NCBI RefSeq assembly: GCF_965227505.1
Contig: NZ_OZ245757.1
Location: 2,170,001 to 2,234,000, forward strand
Direction: 5' to 3'
DNA: 64,000 bases
Origin: Pelagibius sp965227505
Lineage (GTDB): Bacteria; Pseudomonadota; Alphaproteobacteria; Kiloniellales; Kiloniellaceae
The first letter of the stretch is position 1. Each line of letters starts with the position of its first letter. The position numbers and the translations under genes were made by a program. Shown here piece by piece: positions 26,091-34,931 of this stretch. A model generated the notes under the pieces. The model was not told the DNA's origin. It ran no database searches and saw nothing but the letters and a program-made list of their open reading frames with translations.

Positions 26091-26795
26091 TTGGACGGCC
26101 CGGTCAAGATCGTGATCGGCCCGGACTCGCTGGGCGCCTATCTGGCGGTCCCGAAGTCCGGCCGCGGACCGGGCGTGATGGTGCTGCATTCCTGGTGGGG
26201 GCTGACCCCCTTCTACGGCGCGCTCTGCCAGCGGCTGGCCGCGATGGGCTTCGTCGCCCTGGCGCCGGACTACTTCGACGGCGCCACGGCGCGCACGGCC
26301 ATCGAGGCGCGGCGTCTGCGCGACGCGCTGGACGACGACTTTGTCGGCCGGCGTCTGGCCGGCGCCGCCAAACACCTGCAGGCCTATCCGGAGACCGGCG
26401 ACAAACCCATGGCGACCCTCGGTGTTTCGCTGGGTTGCCGCTGGGCTCTCGCTTTGGCCGAGGCCATGCCCGCGGATGTCGGCGCCAGCGTCATCTTCTA
26501 CGGCCTGCAGCGCGGCCAATACCGCCGCAGCCGCGCCGCCTTCCTCGGCCACTTCGGCAAGACCGACGTGCTGACGCCGCTGGCGGAAATCCGCGCCCTG
26601 GAATCAAAGCTGAAGAACACCGGCTGCGACGTTTCCTTCGAGGTCTACGACCACGTCGGCCATTCTTTCTTCGAGACCGACCGACCGGCACAGTACGACC
26701 CCGCCGCCGCCACCCTCGCCTGGAACCGCACCGTGCGCTTCCTGCGCGAGAAGCTCATCGCCCCTCACGCGCCGGAGCCACCGAAGCGCGGATGA
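26091..26795 (+). CDS. Dienelactone hydrolase-family alpha/beta hydrolase
   Basis: 234 aa from TTG 26091 (AAGG upstream); the frame is open from 25956 but that part lacks similarity. DLH-type traits are AYLAVPKSGRGPGVMVLHSWWGL, FVALAPDYFDG, the nucleophile elbow LGVSLGCRWAL, Asp in FGKTDVLTPLAE and His in VYDHVGHSFFE. The elbow reads G-V-S-L-G, so the nucleophile is Ser rather than the Cys of classical DLH. The substrate is probably not dienelactone. Its 3' end overlaps the convergent NADAR gene by 41 bases. Confidence 0.78.
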   Translation: MDGPVKIVIGPDSLGAYLAVPKSGRGPGVMVLHSWWGLTPFYGALCQRLAAMGFVALAPDYFDGATARTAIEARRLRDALDDDFVGRRLAGAAKHLQAYPETGDKPMATLGVSLGCRWALALAEAMPADVGASVIFYGLQRGQYRRSRAAFLGHFGKTDVLTPLAEIRALESKLKNTGCDVSFEVYDHVGHSFFETDRPAQYDPAAATLAWNRTVRFLREKLIAPHAPEPPKRG

Positions 26796-27216
26796 GCGCG
26801 CGGGTTTCCATCAGGATCTCGCCGAGCCGGTTCAATCCCGATCCGTCCTTGCCGCAGCCCCAGTAGTAGTCGCCGGGCGCATTCTCGACGATGACGTCCT
26901 CACCGGTTGAGAGCAGCATTTCGGCAAGCGCCTCGTGGGTCTGGAACTTCTTCAACACAGCCGCCCGCATAACGCCGTCCTTCACCGCGTCCCAATCCGT
27001 GCGCAGCGGCAGCTTGCGGCTGCGCCCGAGTTCGGCGGCCTGCTTGGGTGAATGGCAGCCGCGGATGCGCTCACGGTAGGCGGGATCTTCGAACTTCTGG
27101 GCCTGGAAGTAGTGCTCCACCGTCGGCCACCAGAGACCGTCCATCTCCACGCCGTAGGAGGCGAAGTTGGAGAACGCACCGAAAGCATCGCTGCGCGAAT
27201 AAAAAGAGACGGTCAT
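26755..27216 (-). CDS. NADAR family protein (YbiA-like N-glycosidase)
   Basis: 153 aa, matching the family length. Key blocks are FGAFSNFASYGVEMDGLWWPTVEHYFQAQKF at the N-terminus, GCHSPKQAAELGR, MRAAVLKKFQTHEALAEMLLSTG and the C-terminal YYWGCGKDGSGLNRLGEILMETR. Family members cleave N-glycosidic bonds of riboflavin intermediates or ADP-ribosylated guanine, acting as metabolite repair or ADP-ribose removal enzymes. The short overlap with the upstream convergent DLH gene could make antisense transcripts. Confidence 0.92.
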   Translation of the reverse strand: MTVSFYSRSDAFGAFSNFASYGVEMDGLWWPTVEHYFQAQKFEDPAYRERIRGCHSPKQAAELGRSRKLPLRTDWDAVKDGVMRAAVLKKFQTHEALAEMLLSTGEDVIVENAPGDYYWGCGKDGSGLNRLGEILMETRALIRASVAPAREGR

Positions 27217-27247
27217 GGCGGAAGGGTCTTGGAGTGGCTGGAAAGGC

Positions 27248-27322
27248 TGGCTGGGGCGGCAGGATTCGAACCTGCGAATGCCGGTACCAAAAACCGGTGC
27301 CTTACCACTTGGCTACGCCCCA
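27248..27322 (-). tRNA. tRNA-Gln(TTG)
   Basis: Read on the minus strand it begins TGGGGCGTAGCCAAGTGGTA, the acceptor 5' side plus D-arm. The anticodon stem CCGGT/ACCGG closes a 7-base loop TTTTGGT with anticodon TTG. The T-arm contains GGTTCGAATCC, and the acceptor ends CGCCCCA-G with CCA encoded at 27250-27248. The acceptor stem pairs perfectly. It stands alone between the NADAR gene and hpnN. Confidence 0.96.
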
Positions 27323-27424
27323 ACACGACGCCTGATCATGGCCGCCGAAACGGCGGCAGGCGGGCGGCAACTTAGCGCCGCGGCGGTGCCCTCGCAATGG
27401 TCTTGGGCCGCAATGGCCTTCGGC

Positions 27425-30085
27425 CTAGCCCTTCCGGCGGCCCTCGGTGACGGCCAGCAGGGCCGGCAGCAGCAGCAACACGCAGAACAGGGTGATGGCG
27501 ATGGCCAGGGTCAGCAGCATGCCCATGCTGGCGGTGCCCGGATGGTCGGAGAGCCCGAGGGCGCCGAAGGAGGCCAGGGTGGTGAGCGCGCTCAGGAGGA
27601 TCGCCCGCGGTGTCGAGTTGAGGCCCCTGCCCTCTGCCCCCTCTGCCGCCGGGGCGGCGCCCGCACCGGCGATCCCCGCCCGCTTGCGGCGTTCCTCGCG
27701 GGCGCGCATCACCGAATGGATGCCGCTGTCGACGCCGAGGCCCAGCAGCAGCGGCAGGACGATGACGTTGGCGAAGTTGAAGGGCAGGTCCAGCACCACG
27801 CCGGCGGCCACGGTCATGGCCGCGGCCAGCAGCAGCGGCAGCAGGACCATCAGCGCATCGAGGAGGGAACGCAGCACGGCCACAAGCAAAAGCGCGATCA
27901 CCGCCAGCGCCAGCAGGCTCGCCTGGGCAAAGGCCTCGATCACCGCGCGCCCGGCGGCGACGATGGTGACCGGCGGGCCCGACACGGTGGGCACCACTGC
28001 CTGCACCGCATCGACGAAGCGCGCGCGCGCCGCCGGGTCGCGCAGGTCGTCGCGCGGGCGGACGTCGACCAGGGCGCGGCCGTCGGCGGCCAGATAGCGG
28101 GCAGAGAGGCCGGCGGGGAGGTCGGCCAGATCCACGGGCCCGGCCTCCAGCGCTTCCGCAAGGCGGTCCATCTGCGGCCCGAAACCGGCAAGCCAGGCGT
28201 GCTCCAGGCGTTCCAAGGCTTCTTCGTCGCCGTTATCGTCGCCGGCGGTCAGGGGCTCCAGCGCCGCGCGCAGGCGGGTGGCAGAGGCGGCCAGCGCCGC
28301 GGGGGCCGCCGCGAGACTGGCGCTCAGGTCCGCCACGGCCTGTCGGCGGGTGGCGGCATCCAGCGGCGGCGCCGGCTCCAGGGGCAGAAAGAGCGGCGCC
28401 AGGAACAGCGCCATCTCGTCGATCACCGCGAGCTTGTCGTCCTGCCCCGCCGGCACGAAGTCGGCGAGGCTGACAGCGGCCGCCACCTCCGGCAGGGCTT
28501 CAAGCTGCGTCGCCAGCGCCTCGGCTGCGGTCAGATCCGGCGCCAAGACCTCGGCCTCGTAGGGCTCCAGCCGGTCGTCGGCGAGCAGATCGAGCAGGGT
28601 GGCGACGGAGGGCGACTGCGGGTCGCGCAGGTTCAGGGGATCGTCGTCGAAGGCCGCCCGGGGCAGCGCCGACACCGAGGCGACGGCCAGCACGAGGCCG
28701 AGGCTGAGCAGCAGCGGCGCGCGGCGCCCGGCCTGATCGTGGATCCAGCCCCCCAGCGCCGCCACCGGGGTGCGCCGCAGTGGCCGCGCCCGCACAGGCC
28801 AGAGGCGCAGCAGCGCCGGCAGCACCGTGAGATTGGCGAAGAGGGCGATGAACATGCCGCCGCCAGCGATCAGCCCCAGTTCCGAAAGGCCGCGATAGGC
28901 CGTCGGCAGAAAAGCAAAGAAGGCGATGGCCGAGGAAAGACCGCAGAGCAGCAGGGGCCGGCCGATGAGGGCGCCGCTGCGCCGCAGCGCCGCAGTCACG
29001 TCCGCGTTCTCAGCCAGTCCCAGCACTTCGCGGTAGCGCAGGGCGAAGTGGATGCCGAAGTCGACGCTGAGGCCGATGAAGAGCACCGCGAAGGCCACGG
29101 AGATCAGGTTGAGCTGTCCCACCGCCAGCGCCGCATACCCGGCGGTCCAGCACAGCCCGACCACCAGTGTCAGCAGGATCGGCGCCACCATCCGCCAGGT
29201 TCGCAGGCCGACGAAGAGGACGCAGGCGACCAGAACCGCCGACAGCAGCCCGACAAAGCCGATGCCGCTGCGCACCGATTCCAGTTCGTCCTGCAGCATC
29301 AGCGGCTCGCCGGTCATGCGGATGCGAAGGCCGGAAGCCCCGGCCAGGCCGAGCTCCGCGACGGTGGCTTCGATCGCCGCCACCGCGCCGGCGACCGGCG
29401 TCAGGGTGGCGAAGTCGGCGCGCGGCTTGACGATCAGGAAAAGCCGACGGCCGGCCGCGGTCTCCGCCCGGTCCTGCAGCAGCGCCGCCCAGGACAGCCG
29501 CGTCTGCGGATCGGCGGGCAGGGCCTCGGCCACCGCCGCCAGGCGGTTCAGCAGTGGCTCCAGGCTGGCAACCGGGCTGTCGCCGCTCTCCAAAGCGTTG
29601 GTGAGCAGGTCCTGCAGGCCGCGCAGCGAGGGATCGGCCAAGAGAGCCGCCAGCAGCGGCTGCGCGGCGGCCAGACGGTCGGCCTGGGCCTCCAGTTCGG
29701 CCTGCGGGAGATACAGCAGGCCGTTGCGGCGGAAAAACGGGTCGCCTTCCAGGTCGAAAACGTCCTCGAAGCGCCCGGGCTGCTCTTTCAGCGCCAGCGC
29801 CAGGCGTCGGGCCGCCCGGGCCGCCGCCGCGCTGTCGGCCCCCTCGACGACGACGATCAGGGTGCCGCTGCGCTGGGGAAAGGCGGCATCGACCGCCACA
29901 TTGTTCTGCCGGAACGGCAGTTCCGCCGAGAGCATGTCGGTGGTGGAGGTGTTGATGGTCAGATTGGCGGCCGCATACCAGAGCAGGCCGGCGGCCGACA
30001 CCAGGGCCGCTAGGACAACAATCCCGGCCCGGCCGCAGACCCAGCCGATCCAGGCCGCCAGCCAATCAGACCGAGAGTCAGCCAT
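27425..30085 (-). CDS. hpnN: Hopanoid transporter HpnN (RND/MMPL family)
   Basis: 886 aa with the RND layout: TM1 near residues 20-40, a large periplasmic domain, a six-helix bundle, a second periplasmic domain and a C-terminal bundle. HpnN-type blocks are NLTINTSTTDMLSAELPFRQN, FIGLSVDFGIHFALRYRE and LLLGLGVDSGIHSVMRARE, with the second GVDSGIHSV matching the first. HpnN moves hopanoids to the outer membrane. No hopanoid biosynthesis genes (shc, hpnC-H) are in the window, so the gene stands apart from its pathway. An intervening 100-bp gap separates it from the tRNA. Confidence 0.87.
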   Translation of the reverse strand: MADSRSDWLAAWIGWVCGRAGIVVLAALVSAAGLLWYAAANLTINTSTTDMLSAELPFRQNNVAVDAAFPQRSGTLIVVVEGADSAAAARAARRLALALKEQPGRFEDVFDLEGDPFFRRNGLLYLPQAELEAQADRLAAAQPLLAALLADPSLRGLQDLLTNALESGDSPVASLEPLLNRLAAVAEALPADPQTRLSWAALLQDRAETAAGRRLFLIVKPRADFATLTPVAGAVAAIEATVAELGLAGASGLRIRMTGEPLMLQDELESVRSGIGFVGLLSAVLVACVLFVGLRTWRMVAPILLTLVVGLCWTAGYAALAVGQLNLISVAFAVLFIGLSVDFGIHFALRYREVLGLAENADVTAALRRSGALIGRPLLLCGLSSAIAFFAFLPTAYRGLSELGLIAGGGMFIALFANLTVLPALLRLWPVRARPLRRTPVAALGGWIHDQAGRRAPLLLSLGLVLAVASVSALPRAAFDDDPLNLRDPQSPSVATLLDLLADDRLEPYEAEVLAPDLTAAEALATQLEALPEVAAAVSLADFVPAGQDDKLAVIDEMALFLAPLFLPLEPAPPLDAATRRQAVADLSASLAAAPAALAASATRLRAALEPLTAGDDNGDEEALERLEHAWLAGFGPQMDRLAEALEAGPVDLADLPAGLSARYLAADGRALVDVRPRDDLRDPAARARFVDAVQAVVPTVSGPPVTIVAAGRAVIEAFAQASLLALAVIALLLVAVLRSLLDALMVLLPLLLAAAMTVAAGVVLDLPFNFANVIVLPLLLGLGVDSGIHSVMRAREERRKRAGIAGAGAAPAAEGAEGRGLNSTPRAILLSALTTLASFGALGLSDHPGTASMGMLLTLAIAITLFCVLLLLPALLAVTEGRRKG

Positions 30086-30191
30086 TTCTGAAGACTTTGC
30101 GCCCCTGTAGCAATCCCCGCTTATAGACGCCGCCGGGCCGCTTTGACAACGCTCGGACAGGCAAAAATCGAGGTTTTTTAAGGACTTCGAA

Positions 30192-30207
30192 TTAGGGCTC
30201 CGTTAAC
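30192..30207 (+). promoter_or_regulatory. CtrA-like box (TTAG-N7-TTAAC)
   Basis: TTAG at 30192-30195, seven bases, then TTAAC at 30203-30207, one mismatch to the CtrA consensus. It lies 105 bp upstream of the peptidoglycan-binding-like gene and on the far side of hpnN's start. It could serve either divergent gene. Confidence 0.45.
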
Positions 30208-30311
30208 CACGGCTGCCCCATAACGTTCTATCGGACCTCGGAATCCCTGCGCCTGGCGCAGGGTCCGAGCGCAAAGCCATAAGACGGAAAGCCGTCGACC
30301 TGCAAGAGAGC

Positions 30312-31826
30312 ATGAGCGACCAGACCGAAAAGGCGAGCCCAAAACCGCGCAAGGCGCCCGCGACAAAGCGGGCGCCCCGTAAGACGCGCGCGGCCGCCGG
30401 CGGGAAGCAGGCGGCCTCCAAGACCGCTGGGCAGAGCCGCAGCCGGGGCGGCGCGGCCGCGGGCGCACGCGGCAGCGCCCCGGCACGCGACACAGCAGCC
30501 GGCAGCAAGGCGGCGCAGCCGCAGACGGCCGCCGGGGCCGAGACCACCGCGGCTTCCGACAGTGCAGCGGCCGGCCCAGCGGCTGGCCCAGCGACCGGCC
30601 CGGCAACCGGAGAACCCGAAACAGCCAAGCCCGCTGCGGCAGCCAAAGCGAAGACGGCCAAACCGAAGGCGGCCAAACCCAAGCCGGCCAAGTCTCCGGC
30701 ACCTAAGTCTTCGGCACCTAAGTCTTCGGCAGCGAAGTCCCCGGACACCGGCAACGACACCGGCAAGGGCGCGGGCCGCGCGGCGCAGGCGCCAGACCCG
30801 GCCACGGTGACCTTCGGCAGCAACCGGCCCATTGTCGCGCCGCCGCCGCCGAAGCCGGCGAGCTCCGGACCGGTGAGCTCGGGCCTGCGGTTTTCCGGGC
30901 CCTCCGCCGGTACTCTGAAGTCCAGCGGTCCACAGAAAAGCCCGGCAAAGGCCGAAGGGACGACCTTCTCCAGCTTTGCCGGCGAAAACCCTCCCGCGAC
31001 CGACACGCCGCCTACGGCCAAGGCAGGCAACGGCAAGGGACCCGGCAAGGGACCCGTCAGCAGCAAGGCGACTGCCGCGGCAGCCCCGAAACCGGCAGCC
31101 CCGAAACCGGCAGCCCCGAAACCGGCGGCGCCGAACACGGCAGGCGAAAAACCGGCGGGCGAGAAAGCGGCCACGACAAAGCCCGACGCCAAGACCAAGG
31201 CGGACCCCGCAGCGAAGTCCGGCCAGACGCCGAAGGCCGACGGCAAACAGTCCCAGGTCAAAGGCGGGGCACCGGCAGGCAAGACCTCGCCCGGCGACGG
31301 CAAGACACAGCCGATCCCGCTGGGCGGTACAAAGCCGGCCATCGCACCCCAGAGCCACGGGCCGCTGATCGAGCGCTCCGGCCAGCGCTCGAACCCCCTG
31401 CTGCTGCTGGGCATCGCGCTGGCGGGCATCGGCCTCGCCTGGTGGATCGCAACCATGCCGAGCCCGGACCCGCAAGCCGGATACGATATCGCCAGCCGCC
31501 CCTCCGCAAACGGAGGAACCCCAGAGAGCGCAGTTTCGGAGGGCGCAACTTCAGATGGGGTAGGCGCGAACCAGACCAGCCCAAACCAGAGCAGGACGGG
31601 CGCACCGGGCGAGACCGCGGCACTGACCGCCGCAGAAATGCGGGAGATCGGCGATCTGCTGCGCGCCATCGGCCTGGAGCCGGGCCGCGGGGCCCAGGAA
31701 GGCGCTGCCCTCGAAGATGCCATTCGCAGCTATCAGGAAATGGCCGGCCTCACCGTCGACGGCCAGGCCAGTCCGGCGCTGCTCCAAGACCTGCGCGCCG
31801 TCGCGTCACTCTACGGCGGCGGCTGA
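30312..31826 (+). CDS. Disordered-tail membrane protein with peptidoglycan-binding-like C-terminus
   Basis: 504 aa. Residues 1-350 are a low-complexity Lys/Ala/Pro tail with repeats KPAAP (three direct copies) and KSSAP, similar in composition to histone H1 tails. One transmembrane helix follows (NPLLLLGIALAGIGLAWWIA, about 360-380), then a Gly/Ser/Thr linker and a C-terminal PG_binding_1-like segment (IGDLLRAIGLEPGRGAQEGA, AIRSYQEMAGLTVDGQASP, LLQDLRAV). The expected topology has the basic tail in the cytoplasm and the wall-binding domain in the periplasm. The basic tail might bind nucleic acid. The last 21 bases overlap convergent ispE. Confidence 0.7.
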   Translation: MSDQTEKASPKPRKAPATKRAPRKTRAAAGGKQAASKTAGQSRSRGGAAAGARGSAPARDTAAGSKAAQPQTAAGAETTAASDSAAAGPAAGPATGPATGEPETAKPAAAAKAKTAKPKAAKPKPAKSPAPKSSAPKSSAAKSPDTGNDTGKGAGRAAQAPDPATVTFGSNRPIVAPPPPKPASSGPVSSGLRFSGPSAGTLKSSGPQKSPAKAEGTTFSSFAGENPPATDTPPTAKAGNGKGPGKGPVSSKATAAAAPKPAAPKPAAPKPAAPNTAGEKPAGEKAATTKPDAKTKADPAAKSGQTPKADGKQSQVKGGAPAGKTSPGDGKTQPIPLGGTKPAIAPQSHGPLIERSGQRSNPLLLLGIALAGIGLAWWIATMPSPDPQAGYDIASRPSANGGTPESAVSEGATSDGVGANQTSPNQSRTGAPGETAALTAAEMREIGDLLRAIGLEPGRGAQEGAALEDAIRSYQEMAGLTVDGQASPALLQDLRAVASLYGGG

Positions 31827-32753
31827 CGCTCTCTCGTTCCGCAAAGCGGTAGCAACGATCCACCAGTCTGTGCGGGCTTTCAGCGCCCGGGCGGCGGCCT
31901 CCGCCTGCGCCGGGCTCTCGTAAAGCGCGAAGCAGGTCGCCCCGCTGCCGGACATCCGGGCCAGGCGGCAGCCGGCGGTTGCGGCAAGCGCATCCAGAAC
32001 CTGCGTGACCTCGGGGCAGAGCGCGCGGGCCGGACCTTCCAGGTCGTTGCCGCGGCGGGCCAACCACGACAGCAGCCCCTCCAGGTCCGCCGGCGGCGGC
32101 GTGGGATCGGCCGGGGAAAAGGGGCCGTCGCGGCGGCTGAAAACCGCGGCGGTGGAGAGCGGCACGCCGGGATTGGCCAGCACCATGGCGAGCGGCGGCA
32201 GGGGGCCCAGCGGGTCCAGGACCTCGCCAATCCCCGCCATCATCACCGGCCGCGCCGTCAGACAGACCGGGACGTCGGCGCCCAGTTCCAGCGCCAGACC
32301 GTGCAGAGCTTCAGCCTCCGGCATTTCACACGCCGGCATCTCACACTCCGGCATCTCTGCGGCAACCCGCGCGAGGCCGCGCAGCACCGCCGCCGCATCC
32401 GCCGAGCCGCCGCCGATGCCGGCAGCCACAGGCAGGGTCTTGGTGAGAACAATGGCGAAGCGGTCGGGAATGCCGGCCAGCGCAGAGAAGCCGCGCGCCG
32501 CGCGGCGCACCAGATTGTCTTCGCCGGCGTCGAGCGCTGCCGCAAAGGGGCCCTCGATCGTAAGACCCGGCGCCCCGGCGTCGAAAATCGCGAGGCGGTC
32601 GCCTGTCTCGGCGAAGACCACGAGGCTGCTGAGTTCGTGGTAGCCGTCACGGCGCCGCCCGGTCACCTGCAGGGAGAGGTTGACCTTGGCCCAGGCGGTC
32701 TCGGCCGCCAGCAGCGGACCGTGCGGTTCGGCCTTGGTTTCAATCGGTTTCAC
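31806..32753 (-). CDS. ispE: 4-diphosphocytidyl-2-C-methyl-D-erythritol kinase IspE
   Basis: 315 aa from GTG 32753, the best start because the conserved N-terminal AKVNLSLQVTGRRRDGYHEL follows. The GHMP ATP loop is LPVAAGIGGGSADAAAVLRGL and a C-terminal block is LARMSGSGATCFALYES. It phosphorylates CDP-ME in the non-mevalonate isoprenoid pathway, feeding hopanoid and quinone precursors. Odd: a 15-residue insertion of EMP repeats (encoded by 32316-32360) precedes ALHGLALELGADVPVCL. The TPR gene just upstream is probably in the same operon, with a 61-bp gap. Confidence 0.92.
   Translation of the reverse strand: MKPIETKAEPHGPLLAAETAWAKVNLSLQVTGRRRDGYHELSSLVVFAETGDRLAIFDAGAPGLTIEGPFAAALDAGEDNLVRRAARGFSALAGIPDRFAIVLTKTLPVAAGIGGGSADAAAVLRGLARVAAEMPECEMPACEMPEAEALHGLALELGADVPVCLTARPVMMAGIGEVLDPLGPLPPLAMVLANPGVPLSTAAVFSRRDGPFSPADPTPPPADLEGLLSWLARRGNDLEGPARALCPEVTQVLDALAATAGCRLARMSGSGATCFALYESPAQAEAAARALKARTDWWIVATALRNERASAAAVE
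32316..32360. repeat. 15-bp tandem repeat (3 units) inside ispE
   Basis: Units at 32316-32330, 32331-32345 and 32346-32360 differ at a few bases and read, on the minus strand, as Ala-Glu-Met-Pro-Glu and Cys-Glu-Met-Pro variants. The repeat keeps frame. It sits in a surface loop between conserved IspE motifs, so it should be tolerated. Confidence 0.8.
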
Positions 32754-32814
32754 AGCAATCCGCCCGAACGCGCCGCCGTCATAGGGAGGCGAAAGCCAGG
32801 ATTTGAGGGCCGCG

Positions 32815-34605
32815 CTAGATGTCCTGCGGCAGAACCTCCATACCCTCTTTGATCTTCTTTTCGATGATCGGGATCTGGTCTTCTTCAGGCTCCAGGCTGA
32901 GCGCCCGTTTCCACTGGAACCGCGCCTCGATCTCGCGCCCGACACGCCAGAGCGCGTCGCCCAGGTGATCGTTGATGACGGGGTCCTGGGGCCGCAACTC
33001 GACCGCGCGCTCCAACTGCGTCACAGCCTCCTCGAAGCGGCCCAGCCGGTAATAGACCCAGCCCAGGCTGTCAACGATGTACCCATCGCGCGGGCGCAGC
33101 TTGACGGCCCGCACCAGCATTTCTTCCGCCTCTTCCAGGTTCTGCTTCTGCTCCACCCAGGAATAAGCCAGGTAATTCATGACATAGGGCTGTTCGGGCT
33201 GCAGACCGAGGGCGTTCAGAAAATCGGCCTCCGCCCGCTCCCACTGGTCGGAGCGTTCCAGCGCGATGCCGCGGAAGTAGAGCAGCGACCAGTGGCGCGG
33301 CAGGATCTCCGGCAGCCGCTCCACCGCGGCGTCATAGGCGACCACCGCCTCCTCGAAACGCTCCTCCGCGCGCAGGACGTTGCCCTTGCGCATCAGCGGC
33401 TCGAAACGGTCAGGCCGCTCCGCCGCCAGGGTATCGAGTTCCTGCAAGGCACGCTCGATCCGATCCATCCGTTGCAGTTCGTCGGCAACGCGCAGCCGCA
33501 CGATCCAGGAAAAGGGCGAGCCTTCGGGGACGGCGCGGTAGGCGGTAATGGCGTCTTCGCTGCGGCCCTGGCTCTGCAGGATCTCGCCGAGCAGCACCTG
33601 CGCCAGGATGAAATCGCGGCGCAGCGCCAGGCCCTGATGGAGATGGATGAGGGCGGCGTCACCGACGGATTCCTGGCTCAGAAGGCTGGCGATATTGAAC
33701 ATCACCTCGGCCATGCCGTCGGTGGCCTGCGCCACCTCGACCGCATTGGTGCCGCCCTGCTCCACCGTTTCCAGCCTCGGCGAGAGAATGTCGGAGCCGG
33801 GGTTTTCGGTCAGGAACTCACGGTAAACCGCCGCTGCACGCTCCCGCTGGCCGTGGCGCTCAAAAAAGCTGCCGGCCAGCCAGGCCAGACGCAGGGTCGG
33901 CCGGCTGGCGTCGGTCAAAAGCTGTTCGTAGGCCGCCGAGGCCGCCTCGCTGCGCCCGGAAACCTCGTTGATGAGCGCCGCATGCAGGCCGTGCAGCACC
34001 GCAAAGCCGCGCTCGCGCTGCAACACCGAGAGGGTTTCCAGCGCGCCGTCCGGATCGCCCGCCCCAGCCTGGATCCAGGCCCGCAGCATCGGCACGACGA
34101 TCTGGCTGATGCCCCGCTCAGCCTGGCCGTCCAGGATCTCGTCGGCTTTTTGCAGGTCGCCGGCCCGCGCAGCCTCTACGGCGAGGATCAGGTTGGCGAC
34201 CGAGTTCTGGGGCTGCAGGGCGGCGACGCGCTGCGCCAGGCCCGCCGCCTCTTCCTGGCGGCCCGTCGCGGCCGCCAGTTCGAGGGCCGGCAGCAGCACC
34301 GCCGGATTGTCGGGATCGAAGCGCAGCGCCTGAACCATGTAGTCCGCCGCCGACTGGAGATCGCCGTCACGGCGCGCGACAAGGCCGGCCAGATAGGAGC
34401 CGTAGGGAGAAGATCCGCCCGAAGCGTTCGCGCTCTGCGGCAGCGTGTTGGCGGCGAGCTGCGGCGAGAGATCCGCCTGACGCAGCGGGCCGTCCGCGGC
34501 GCAGGCGGCGGGAACCAGGGTGGCCGCCAGCACAGCCACGACCGTGCGGGCCCAGAAGCCGCGCCTTTCATAGCCGCGCCTTCCATACGTACGTGTCTGT
34601 GACAA
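32815..34605 (-). CDS. Exported TPR protein (tetratricopeptide repeats)
   Basis: 596 aa. An N-terminal signal segment (VVAVLAATLVPAACAADG) could be cleaved by signal peptidase I or II (a Cys lies after PAA but the lipobox is imperfect). Many TPR units follow, for example RRDGDLQSAADYMVQALRFDPDN, QSQGRSEDAITAYRAVPEG, PYVMNYLAYSWVEQKQNLEEAEEML, and a C-terminal set GWVYYRLGRFEEAVTQLERAVELRPQDPVINDHLGDALWRVG. It is a periplasmic or outer-membrane-anchored scaffold. It lies directly upstream of ispE in one direction, as seen in other alphaproteobacteria. Confidence 0.85.
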   Translation of the reverse strand: MSQTRTYGRRGYERRGFWARTVVAVLAATLVPAACAADGPLRQADLSPQLAANTLPQSANASGGSSPYGSYLAGLVARRDGDLQSAADYMVQALRFDPDNPAVLLPALELAAATGRQEEAAGLAQRVAALQPQNSVANLILAVEAARAGDLQKADEILDGQAERGISQIVVPMLRAWIQAGAGDPDGALETLSVLQRERGFAVLHGLHAALINEVSGRSEAASAAYEQLLTDASRPTLRLAWLAGSFFERHGQRERAAAVYREFLTENPGSDILSPRLETVEQGGTNAVEVAQATDGMAEVMFNIASLLSQESVGDAALIHLHQGLALRRDFILAQVLLGEILQSQGRSEDAITAYRAVPEGSPFSWIVRLRVADELQRMDRIERALQELDTLAAERPDRFEPLMRKGNVLRAEERFEEAVVAYDAAVERLPEILPRHWSLLYFRGIALERSDQWERAEADFLNALGLQPEQPYVMNYLAYSWVEQKQNLEEAEEMLVRAVKLRPRDGYIVDSLGWVYYRLGRFEEAVTQLERAVELRPQDPVINDHLGDALWRVGREIEARFQWKRALSLEPEEDQIPIIEKKIKEGMEVLPQDI

Positions 34606-34931
34606 AGCAGTCTCCTGGCGGTTCAGTCCCCCAGTCCCTCGGGGGGCGCTCGTGGGGGCGCTCGGGGGCGCGCTCGGGTTCGCTTGGGGGCCAGTCTACC
34701 TGAGGCCGCCTGGGGGTCACAACGGCGAGCTTTAGGGCGGCTGTCACGCCTTTGCGAGCACACCTGTTGAAAAAACATGGGCCGCAGAGGGCGGCCCGCA
34801 AGGGAACGGAGGGATTACCTCCCTGTTTCAGGCGCCGGCAAGCCTCCCGCCGGTAAGCCTTACGCTAGCAAGCCTCACGCCGGAGAACCTGACGTCGGGC
34901 GACATCGGCCGGAGCCGGCAGGCCGCGGCTG
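34606..34931. other. 326-bp intergenic region between TPR and ETF-QO genes
   Basis: Apart from the minus-strand terminator at 34770-34797 I see no gene or RNA. The part nearest the TPR gene has GGGG-rich imperfect repeats (CGCTCGGGGGCG, CTCGTGGGGGCGCTCGG) and should hold the TPR-ispE promoter. The part nearest ETF-QO has CTAGCAAGCC/CGGTAAGCC short repeats (ten-base periodic) of unknown meaning. Confidence 0.45.
34770..34797 (-). terminator. Intrinsic terminator downstream of ETF-QO gene
   Basis: On the minus strand GGGCCGC (34797-34791) and GCGGCCC (34785-34779) form a 7-bp GC stem with a 5-base loop, followed after CAT by six T residues (34775-34770). It is correctly placed 135 bp after the etf-qo stop. 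Confidence 0.75.

Noticed and set aside
27215..30013. A 932-codon plus-strand frame opposite hpnN
   Set aside because: It is composed of Gln/Arg/Gly-rich low-complexity sequence with no domain, mirrors the hpnN reading frame and starts inside a tRNA region. It is a GC-driven shadow.
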